Assembly: GCA_002413355.1 (NCBI GenBank)
Contig: DHWV01000018.1
Location: forward strand, 1 to 28,157
Direction of reading: 5' to 3'
DNA length: 28,157 nt
DNA from: Desulfobulbaceae bacterium UBA5173
Lineage (GTDB): Bacteria > Desulfobacterota > Desulfobulbia > Desulfobulbales > Desulfobulbaceae
In this document: in pieces, positions 22,143 to 28,157 of the stretch
Layout: each line of letters begins with the position of its first letter
Position numbering within the stretch: the stretch's first letter is position 1
Program-made: the position numbers and the translations under genes
The notes under the pieces: generated by a model
The model's input: the letters and a program-made list of their open reading frames with translations, nothing else
Database searches by the model: none
What the model was told of the DNA's origin: nothing

Positions 22143-23177
22143 TTATTCCTCTGGTTGCACGTATTCACCACGTTCTAACGCGCTGATAAAATTCAATTTT
22201 CGTAACAGATTTTTCATTCCTTCCACATCCAACCGAGTGGTATTGTGAGAGTTGTAATCTTGAATGCTGGCAATGCCTGAATCTCCTTCTTCCACGAACT
22301 TGCTATAGTTGAGGTCTCGTAGATCAGGTGAAATGCGGTAGTAGTTGCCCAAGTCTTGGGCCGCCAACATTTCTTCACGGCTCAACAGAGTTTCATAGAG
22401 TTTCTCGCCATGGCGTGTGCCAATCATACGTACTTCATGGTTGGGTTTACCCATGATAGACAGCAAGGCTTGCGCTAATACTTCGATAGTTGCAGCGGGT
22501 GCTTTTTGCACGAAAATATCCCCGTTTTGACCGTGTTCAAAGGCATAAAGCACGAGGTCAACTGCGTCATCCAGCGTCATCATGAAGCGAGTCATGCTGG
22601 GATCAGTGATCGTGATAGGTTTGCCTGCACGGATTTGGTCTACGAACAGTGGGATGACTGAACCACGGGAGGCCATGACGTTACCGTAACGGGTACTGCA
22701 AATAGTGGTTTTCGTGTCTGCCAGATTACGAGATTTGGCAACGATGACTTTTTCCATCATGGCTTTGGAAATACCCATTGCGTTGATGGGGTAAACGGCT
22801 TTATCGGTACTCAAACAGACTACCCGTTTTACGCAATTTTGAATCGCAGCTTCCAGCACGTTTTCTGTACCAAAGACGTTGGTTTTAACGGCTTCCATTG
22901 GATGAAATTCGCAGGATGGTACTTGTTTCAGTGCTGCTGCGTGGAAGATGAAGTCTACGCCTCGGCTGGCATTGAGGATGCTTTGATAATCCCGTACATC
23001 GCCGATGTAGAATTTGAGTTTGGGATTGGCGTAGTTTTTACGCATGTCATCCTGTTTTTTCTCATCACGACTGAAAATACGAATTTCGGCGATGTCGGTT
23101 TGCAGGAAACGGAGGAGGACAGCGTTACCGAAAGAGCCAGTGCCACCACTTATTAGTAACGTTTTATTTTTGAACAT
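22143..23177 (-). CDS. capE: UDP-GlcNAc 4,6-dehydratase/5-epimerase (CapE/WbjB/FnlA)
   Basis: The start is ATG 23177, giving MFKNKTLLISGGTGSFGNAV, as in CapE/FnlA proteins; a longer frame from 23219 adds an atypical N-terminus inside the flippase gene. It has 344 residues and is soluble, unlike the long WbpM form. Motifs are GGTGSFG (10-16), a KQVPSCEFHPMEAVKTN stretch, and STDKAVYPINAMGISKAMME with the Met-x3-Lys active site. It converts UDP-GlcNAc to UDP-4-keto-6-deoxy-L-arabino-HexNAc, the first step of UDP-L-FucNAc synthesis. The start lies 14 bp inside the flippase gene end, so translation is likely coupled. Confidence 0.95.
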   Translation of the reverse strand: MFKNKTLLISGGTGSFGNAVLLRFLQTDIAEIRIFSRDEKKQDDMRKNYANPKLKFYIGDVRDYQSILNASRGVDFIFHAAALKQVPSCEFHPMEAVKTNVFGTENVLEAAIQNCVKRVVCLSTDKAVYPINAMGISKAMMEKVIVAKSRNLADTKTTICSTRYGNVMASRGSVIPLFVDQIRAGKPITITDPSMTRFMMTLDDAVDLVLYAFEHGQNGDIFVQKAPAATIEVLAQALLSIMGKPNHEVRMIGTRHGEKLYETLLSREEMLAAQDLGNYYRISPDLRDLNYSKFVEEGDSGIASIQDYNSHNTTRLDVEGMKNLLRKLNFISALERGEYVQPEE

Positions 23178-24696
23178 AAAAAAACTTGTTCCATGTATAT
23201 GAGAATATTTGCACAGCATCTTGCTGACGTATTAGTAGTAATATTAAGTAAAAGACAAAAGAGTAAGCTATAAGCCACGCAGTGAATAATAACATAGTAC
23301 CTGAATTTATATATTTATGGATAGAAAGATGGAAAAACAACATTAGTAAGAAAGATGTGCATATTTTTAATAAAAATATCTTTACATCTTTAGTTATTTT
23401 ATACATTTTATTTCTTAGTAATAAAGGTGCAGCTAATAATGTCAATCCCAAGCATGTTGCTATAAGGTTAGCAAGTGATAGACCAGCTACTCCAAAATCT
23501 GCAACAAGTTTGTAGCTAAAAAAAATATTAATTAAAACTGAGATTACCCCAGCAAACATGGGGAAGGTCGTTCTGCTTGATAAGTAATAAAAACGAGTAA
23601 TAAATTCTTTTATAGACAATAGTATTATACTGATTAAATAAAACAATAAAATATTTGAAGTTTGCGTTAGAGCTAACTCGCTAAATCTTCCTCTAAAGTA
23701 GATAATTTTAATTAAATTTTTCGCATTAAAAGATAAAAATAATATGACAGGAAGCGACATTATCGTTAAATATCTTATACTTGTCCAGGTAGTCTCGATC
23801 ACATCATCTTTCTTATGTTCACTAGAGAGTTTTGACATTCTAGGATATAAGACTGTAAGCATTGCTGTTGTAATAACGCCAGAAATAGTTAGTTGTATAT
23901 TTTGAGCGTAGTTTATGGCAGATAAACTACCCATAGAAAGCCCTGATGAAATAATGCTATTGGCAAGGAGATTCATTTGGTCAACTGAATACCCAATAAA
24001 GATCGGAATAATAGCTATAGACATTTTTCTTATGTCGGTATCTATGAATTTCTTTTGAAAAGAGTATTTGAAGTGTTTTTTAGAGATTAATATTTGAATG
24101 ATGACTTGAATAACAGTAGCTAACACTCCAGCTATGGCAAGGGTATATATCCCATATTGTTCAACGAATAAATATAAACCAAATATTACAAACAACGCTG
24201 AGAATATAGGAATAATGTGTTGAGCATAAAACTTATCATAAGTACTTGAAATGGCAGCTAAAGACAGGTAACTTGCTGTAAACGGAAAAGATAATACAAG
24301 GATTTTACCTAGAGATACTGTAAGTTTTTTGTTTTCCTGATTAAAGCTTGGAGCAATGACATTAACTAAAATTTCAATAAAATAGTACGATAATAAAGAT
24401 AGAAACAAAGAAATAATAAATATAAACGTTAGGTAGCGTGAAAAAAACATATTAGCTTCTATTACGCCATATGTTGTTTTTTTCTTCTCATATTCTGGTA
24501 TGAGCATTACTAAATAACTTGATATGAAAGACCAATAAATGATGCTTGGTATGTTGTTTGCTGCAAAAAATGCATCCGACACATTAGATGCTCCAAAATA
24601 ATAGGATATGATAATATTACGAACAAAACTTATTATTTTTCCAATAATTATTATAAATAAAACAATTATAATATTCAGATAATTTTTACCATTCAT
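23164..24696 (-). CDS. MurJ/MviN-family flippase (lipid-linked oligosaccharide)
   Basis: The 510-residue protein has about 13-14 hydrophobic helices. The N-terminal pattern IISFVRNIIISYYFGASNVS followed by DAFFAANNIPSIIYW matches MurJ/MviN of the MOP superfamily, rather than the PST (Wzx) pattern. In a polysaccharide cluster with a Wzy-like polymerase and no other flippase, it is probably the translocase for undecaprenyl-PP-linked repeat units. Function as the essential lipid II flippase cannot be excluded from sequence. The gene is strongly AT-rich. Its ATG overlaps the polymerase stop (ATGA, 24693-24696) and its 3' end overlaps capE. Confidence 0.82.
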   Translation of the reverse strand: MNGKNYLNIIIVLFIIIIGKIISFVRNIIISYYFGASNVSDAFFAANNIPSIIYWSFISSYLVMLIPEYEKKKTTYGVIEANMFFSRYLTFIFIISLFLSLLSYYFIEILVNVIAPSFNQENKKLTVSLGKILVLSFPFTASYLSLAAISSTYDKFYAQHIIPIFSALFVIFGLYLFVEQYGIYTLAIAGVLATVIQVIIQILISKKHFKYSFQKKFIDTDIRKMSIAIIPIFIGYSVDQMNLLANSIISSGLSMGSLSAINYAQNIQLTISGVITTAMLTVLYPRMSKLSSEHKKDDVIETTWTSIRYLTIMSLPVILFLSFNAKNLIKIIYFRGRFSELALTQTSNILLFYLISIILLSIKEFITRFYYLSSRTTFPMFAGVISVLINIFFSYKLVADFGVAGLSLANLIATCLGLTLLAAPLLLRNKMYKITKDVKIFLLKICTSFLLMLFFHLSIHKYINSGTMLLFTAWLIAYSFVFYLILLLIRQQDAVQIFSYTWNKFFYVQK

Positions 24697-25979
24697 TTTA
24701 CATTGTATCGTTTACGTTTTATAACGTAAATTGTGATTACAAATAAAGTGATAAACAAGTAATTGTAACCATGAAGAATTTGGTTGTTAGCCACCACGAA
24801 GACAAATAATACAGATAACAGCGAGAATAAGAGCATTGATATAGGGTTGTTGTAAACAAGGATTTCTCTCCAGCTTTTTCCATAATAATAAGAGATTAAA
24901 AAAAATAGAAGAGGAATGCCGAAAAAAGAAATATCTGATGCTAACCAAGGAAATATAGTATGCCACGCGCTTTTGCCTGGAATGCCAAATGTTTCTTCCA
25001 TTCTGTATATGTAAGTTTGCTCATATAAGTCTATACCAAATAGAAATTTGACAATTGAGGAAGCTGCCACAGAGTTCCCGATACCATAAGTCCACTTGAA
25101 CGGCAACGTTAGACATTTGGAAAGACCATAATATCCACCGGATAAATATCCAGTTGTAAATGCAGAAACACCTATCCCTATCTTATCTCCCAGCAATGTG
25201 AAGATAGGATGTTCTGTATTATAGCTTGAATAATCATACATATGATTATTAATGTCGGATATGGATATTTCTCTAGAATCTAATCGAGAATATTGAGAAT
25301 AGGAAAAAATAAAAAATAACAAGAAGGCTCCCGTTACGATTCTTTTAGTTATTTTTTTTCTTGTGCCTATATTATACTTGTACATTTTTACCATTACAGC
25401 TATAGTTCCAATGATAAAAATATCACCTAATGATTTCTGATTTCCATTTGATATTGTCTGAGACAATACTACGAGAAATATAAACAATAAAAAAAAATAC
25501 TTGTAGCTTTTGCGCAACGAGCTGAAGAAAAAAAAACCTAGGCATAAAGTAACAAATTTAGGAATGGCACTAATTATTAGAAGTAAAAACTCTATAGTAA
25601 ATAGGGTACTCACTTTTTTTTCATTATAATATTGATAGTAATCAATATAGTTCTTTCCGATTTCTAACAAATTTATATTGATACGTCCCTGAGAGTACTG
25701 ATGAATAACACCGGTCAGCATAAAAAATATACTTACAAAGAGGCTATATTTAAAAAGAACTTGTATGAAGGTATAATCTTTTTTTGTTTGCTTTGATATA
25801 AAATGAAGTTTTGAATTACAGCCCAGATAAAAACCTATCGTAACAGAAATCAGATAAAAGAAAATAAAAATTGCAACAGGTATTTTCTCATAATTCAAGT
25901 ATTCTCTAGGGCCAAAAAAACTAAACAATAACGTAGATATTATATAAATAACGTGAAATTTTAGTGGCAAATATTTCAT
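24693..25979 (-). CDS. Wzy-like O-antigen/oligosaccharide repeat polymerase
   Basis: The 428-residue protein has about 10-12 hydrophobic segments. A long, less hydrophobic loop (~225-335, YSQYSRLDSREISIS to GIPGKSAWHTIFPWL) would be the periplasmic catalytic loop expected of Wzy-type polymerases. Wzy proteins are very divergent, so the call rests on topology, length and location beside a flippase and sugar-nucleotide genes. It would polymerise flipped repeat units at the periplasmic face. An O-antigen ligase (WaaL) is an alternative. It is the first gene of the minus-strand cluster and is AT-rich. No clear ribosome site precedes ATG 25979. Confidence 0.75.
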   Translation of the reverse strand: MKYLPLKFHVIYIISTLLFSFFGPREYLNYEKIPVAIFIFFYLISVTIGFYLGCNSKLHFISKQTKKDYTFIQVLFKYSLFVSIFFMLTGVIHQYSQGRININLLEIGKNYIDYYQYYNEKKVSTLFTIEFLLLIISAIPKFVTLCLGFFFFSSLRKSYKYFFLLFIFLVVLSQTISNGNQKSLGDIFIIGTIAVMVKMYKYNIGTRKKITKRIVTGAFLLFFIFSYSQYSRLDSREISISDINNHMYDYSSYNTEHPIFTLLGDKIGIGVSAFTTGYLSGGYYGLSKCLTLPFKWTYGIGNSVAASSIVKFLFGIDLYEQTYIYRMEETFGIPGKSAWHTIFPWLASDISFFGIPLLFFLISYYYGKSWREILVYNNPISMLLFSLLSVLFVFVVANNQILHGYNYLFITLFVITIYVIKRKRYNVK

Positions 25980-26004
25980 AGCTATTGTCGAATATTATAT
26001 ATTA

Positions 26005-26172
26005 TTATTCTCTACCAGAATCATCATTTTTCTTTAAAGCCTTATCTTTATCATCAGGTACGTTTTTTCTTGCAACAGAACAAGCAGTACCACAGAAGTC
26101 TTTTTTCGCTGCCAAAGAGCTTTTTTTTAATTTTTTTAAATATGGGCAGAAGCTTCCCTGCCGTATCGCTTC
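26005..26172 (-). pseudogene. Small Cys/Lys-rich open frame, probably decayed or frameshifted
   Basis: A minus-strand frame open from 26172 to TAA 26005 reads EAIRQGSFCPYLKKLKKSSL, then AAKKDFCGTACSVARKNVPD and DKDKALKKNDDSGRE. The FCPYL and FCGTAC cysteine motifs and the charged tail look like a real small protein. However, this frame has no ATG or GTG; the first possible start is TTG 26115. A good AAAGGAG site upstream (26182-26188) points instead to a TTG at 26177 in another frame. A shift within the long A-runs (26119-26137) would join the two. It may be a decayed gene, a frameshift-controlled gene or a sequencing error. It sits in the 260-bp gap before the polysaccharide cluster, which otherwise holds only the promoter at 26187-26216. 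Confidence 0.3.
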
Positions 26173-26186
26173 TCAAAAAATCTCCT

Positions 26187-26216
26187 TTGAGTTTCAGATA
26201 GACGGCATGGTATAAT
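26187..26216 (+). promoter_or_regulatory. Extended -10 sigma70-type promoter for the C_GCAxxG_C_C gene
   Basis: TATAAT (26211-26216) is a perfect -10 box preceded by TGG, giving the extended TGnTATAAT. TTGAGT (26187-26192) is a four-of-six -35 box with an 18-bp spacer. It lies 26 bp before ATG 26243, leaving a short leader with an AAGGGA ribosome site. Confidence 0.6.
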
Positions 26217-26242
26217 ACCTCCAACTTCAACGCAAGGGAAAA

Positions 26243-26719
26243 ATGGACGACAGAGAAAATACAGCGGTCAAGGCCGCCGACCTGTTTAACGATGGCTTTC
26301 ATTGCAGCCAAGCCGTGTTATGCGCCTGCTCCAAGCTCTTCAGGGAGGAACCGCCACCTCCTGAACTGACAGCCGCAATGGCCCCTTTTGCCGCAGGGAT
26401 GGCAAGCAGCGGTCAAGTCTGCGGAGCACTCAGCGGAGCATTGGCCGCTGTTGGCTTCGCCTTAGGCAAGACCGCGCCGAAAGGCGAAAATCATAAGGCA
26501 ATGAGCCGAATCGGCCACGAGATGGTCAGTGAATTCAACCGAATCACAGCCGAGCACGGCAGCATCAACTGCGCTGACATTGCCAAAGTGGATTGGCAGG
26601 ATGCCGAGGCGGTGCGCCGGTTCCGCACTGATCCTGACAGTCGCCGCAAGCATTGTGTTCGGGTGGTGCGGGAAACAGCAGCTATTCTGCATGATCTGGC
26701 CAAAAAACATCTTGCTTAA
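26243..26719 (+). CDS. C_GCAxxG_C_C family putative redox protein
   Basis: The 158-residue cytoplasmic protein shows the spaced cysteines of the C_GCAxxG_C_C family (PF09719). Cys21 is in DGFHCSQAVL, Cys60 is in GQVCGALSGALAA, Cys110 is in INCADI and Cys138 is in KHCVRVV, with extra cysteines at 27 and 29. Members are common in anaerobes and are thought to be redox-active or to bind a metal centre, but no reaction is established. The start ATG 26243 has AAGGGA upstream and a strong promoter. The gene is GC-rich, marking the return to the typical composition after the polysaccharide cluster. A lipoprotein gene follows 92 bp later. Confidence 0.88.
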   Translation: MDDRENTAVKAADLFNDGFHCSQAVLCACSKLFREEPPPPELTAAMAPFAAGMASSGQVCGALSGALAAVGFALGKTAPKGENHKAMSRIGHEMVSEFNRITAEHGSINCADIAKVDWQDAEAVRRFRTDPDSRRKHCVRVVRETAAILHDLAKKHLA

Positions 26720-26811
26720 CTAACCGCCGGTCGGTTCCGGCGTGCATTCGCTGTCTGCAACAAAGCGGACAGCGCAGTTCAACAACAAAACATGGGAGGG
26801 ATGTAAGAACA

Positions 26812-27243
26812 ATGAACACCTTGAAACTGATCGGCATTTCCGCACTGGCTTTGGCAGCATTAAGCGGCTGCGCACGCTACGACAATCGCACCTGCAAGAC
26901 GGAATTTGATTTGGTTGCGCCGACAACCTACGAGGGCAAGACCTGCGTTATGCGTTGCGGCAGCCAGCGCACCCAGTGCCGTGATAACAAGCAGCAGCAG
27001 TATATCAACTGTGATCATTACAACAGAATGGCAGCTCTGGAATTTGACCGCTGCCTTGCTTCCGGGGCGACCAACTGCTACAGCCCCACCGCGCCGCCCT
27101 GCGAACGTCCTTGCTCAAGCACCGGAGCATGTGCTGATGAGTGTGAGGCGGAATACAGGCAGTGCTATCAGAGCTGCGGCGGCCAAGTTGTGAGCCGTGA
27201 AGTCTGCACCGGCGATTGCGGCTGGGGCGGTGTCTGCAACTGA
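26812..27243 (+). CDS. Cysteine-rich lipoprotein, hypothetical
   Basis: The 143-residue protein has a lipoprotein signal: a short basic start, a hydrophobic core and the lipobox LSGC with Cys20 as the lipidated residue. The mature part is unusually rich in cysteine. Seventeen cysteines in total lie at 20, 28, 45, 49, 56, 67, 81, 89, 97, 101, 107, 111, 118, 122, 132, 136 and 142. Several fall in CxxxC spacing (CVMRC, CERPC, CADEC, CYQSC, CTGDC), suggesting disulfides or metal binding in the periplasm or on the outer membrane. It is not a CxxCH haem protein. I do not recognise a family. Ribosome site GGGAGG lies ~12 bp before the ATG. It ends at a strong terminator. Confidence 0.8.
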   Translation: MNTLKLIGISALALAALSGCARYDNRTCKTEFDLVAPTTYEGKTCVMRCGSQRTQCRDNKQQQYINCDHYNRMAALEFDRCLASGATNCYSPTAPPCERPCSSTGACADECEAEYRQCYQSCGGQVVSREVCTGDCGWGGVCN

Positions 27244-27267
27244 GCATTGTTTCTGCTGAACTGTGAG

Positions 27268-27309
27268 GAAGACTGTCGGCATTGTTGCCGATAGTCTTCT
27301 TTTATTTTT
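27268..27309 (+). terminator. Rho-independent terminator after the lipoprotein gene
   Basis: GAAGACTGTCGGCA (27268-27281) and TGCCGATAGTCTTC (27286-27299) pair at 13 of 14 positions around a TTGT loop and are followed by TTTTATTTTT. It is 24 bp after the lipoprotein stop and separates it from tgt. Confidence 0.92.
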
Positions 27310-27339
27310 CCCTGTTTGTCTCTTCTCTTCTTTTCAATA

Positions 27340-28157
27340 ATGCCGCCGTACTCTCCCTTCACCCTGCTCCATCAGTCTTCCCAATGCCCGGCCCGCTGCG
27401 GCCAAGTCGCCACGCTGCACGGAACCTTCAACACGCCGGTATTCATGCCGGTCGGGACGTTGGCCACGGTCAAAGCGGTCACGCCGGAAAATCTGCTGGA
27501 GCTGGGTGCGCAGATCATTCTTGGCAACACCTACCACCTCTTCATCCGGCCCGGTCATGAGCTAATACGTAACGTTTTCGGAGGACTGCACAAGTTCATG
27601 CACTGGGACAGGCCGATTCTCACCGATTCCGGCGGGTTCCAGATATTCAGCCTGAAGGAGCTGGCCAAAATCACCGAGCAGGGCGCGGAGTTCCGCTCGC
27701 ACTTGGACGGCAGCAAGCTCTTTCTCAGCCCGGAAAAAGCGGTTGAGGTGCAGGAAGCTCTTGGCTCGGACATCATGATGGTGCTGGACACCTGTATTCC
27801 GTACCCGGCAAGCTATGACGAGGCGGCGAAGGCCACGGCCCTCACCTCGCGTTGGGCGCAACGCTGCCGCACTGCGCAGAGCGAAACCGGTCAGCTTCTT
27901 TTCGGCATTGTTCAAGGCGGCATGTACCCAGAATTGCGGCGGCAGTCGGCGGAAGAGCTGATTGAGATCGGCTTTGACGGCTACGCGCTGGGCGGGCTGT
28001 CGGTCGGCGAACCAAAGGAGCAGATGCACGCGATGCTGGACGCGACCGTTCATCTCCTGCCGGACAGCCATCCCAAGTACCTGATGGGCGTGGGCACGCC
28101 GGAGGATTTGGTCGAGGGCGTGTATCGCGGGGTTGACATGTTCGACTGCGTGATGCC
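27340..28157 (+). CDS. tgt: Queuine tRNA-ribosyltransferase, 3'-truncated by window end
   Basis: The first 272 residues of TGT are present. This zinc enzyme exchanges guanine 34 of GU(N)-anticodon tRNAs for preQ1 in queuosine synthesis. Motifs are TPVFMPVGTLATVKAVTPE (32-50), LGNTYHLFIRPG, the substrate-binding LTDSGGFQIFSL with Asp96, FGIVQGGMYPELR, GYALGGLSVGEP, and MFDCVMP with the nucleophile Asp269 at the very end. The C-terminal zinc site (CxCxxC...H) lies beyond the window. The start ATG 27340 gives the usual N-terminus; the upstream leader is pyrimidine-rich with no clear ribosome site. The gene is separated from the upstream lipoprotein gene by a terminator, so it has its own promoter. 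Confidence 0.95.
   Translation, partial: MPPYSPFTLLHQSSQCPARCGQVATLHGTFNTPVFMPVGTLATVKAVTPENLLELGAQIILGNTYHLFIRPGHELIRNVFGGLHKFMHWDRPILTDSGGFQIFSLKELAKITEQGAEFRSHLDGSKLFLSPEKAVEVQEALGSDIMMVLDTCIPYPASYDEAAKATALTSRWAQRCRTAQSETGQLLFGIVQGGMYPELRRQSAEELIEIGFDGYALGGLSVGEPKEQMHAMLDATVHLLPDSHPKYLMGVGTPEDLVEGVYRGVDMFDCVM

Noticed and set aside
25985..26215. 76-residue plus-strand open frame before the C_GCAxxG_C_C gene
   Set aside because: It is the shadow of the minus-strand Cys/Lys frame, Phe/Ser-rich from poly-T runs, and overlaps the promoter.
26725..26742. CGCCGG/CCGGCG hairpin as terminator of the C_GCAxxG_C_C gene
   Set aside because: The stem is only 6 bp and no T-tract follows, so termination there is not supported; read-through to the lipoprotein gene is possible.

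Overview
The window looks like one contiguous piece of a bacterial chromosome from an anaerobic or sulfur-cycle Gram-negative, possibly a member of the Desulfobulbales/Desulfobacterota. This placement is an inference and only moderately supported. The hints are a C_GCAxxG_C_C redox-type protein, flavin-dependent ThyX, a group III-type phosphofructokinase, outer-surface polysaccharide genes and a DUF4469 protein. Base composition is mosaic: housekeeping genes are GC-rich, while roughly 18,060-26,200 is visibly AT-rich, as is common for O-antigen or capsule loci.

Left part (1-8.2 kb). The tail of a J-domain protein is followed by a gene-free stretch holding a five-copy 23-bp tandem repeat just upstream of a plausible promoter. 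Next come a DUF4469 protein and lysS on the + strand. A disturbed stretch (3.15-3.9 kb) then holds a 56-residue two-helix membrane protein, strongly structured inverted repeats and a truncated endonuclease III-like remnant. pfkA (-) is divergent from thyX (+). thyX is interrupted by a 293-residue HNH-type intein placed exactly before the serine of the ThyX signature RHRX7S. An AI-2E-family membrane protein follows and overlaps tail-to-tail with the next gene.

Middle and right (8.2-26 kb, all minus strand). From the downstream end these are an exported M16 zinc peptidase, a small exported cysteine-motif protein, a TrpA-like protein without TrpB nearby, and a surface-polysaccharide cluster. In transcription order the cluster reads: Wzy-like polymerase, MurJ/MviN-type flippase, CapE-CapF-CapG (UDP-N-acetyl-L-fucosamine pathway), glycosyltransferase, methyltransferase, glycosyltransferase, SDR epimerase/reductase, PglC/WcaJ-type initiating sugar-phosphate transferase, WbpM/PglF-type dehydratase and a PF14907-type nucleotidyltransferase. 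Many junctions are 4-bp ATGA overlaps, so it is probably one long operon. The inferred product is a Wzy-type polysaccharide started by a 2-acetamido-6-deoxy sugar (possibly QuiNAc) and containing L-FucNAc.

Right end (26.2-28.2 kb, + strand). A strong sigma70-like promoter precedes a C_GCAxxG_C_C protein, then a 17-cysteine lipoprotein with a clear intrinsic terminator, then the start of tgt (queuine tRNA-ribosyltransferase), cut by the window end. I saw no rRNA, tRNA or CRISPR array. The most distinctive items are the active-site intein in ThyX, the 23-bp repeat array, the structured insertion-like segment at 3.2-3.7 kb, and the small exported protein coupled to an M16 peptidase.
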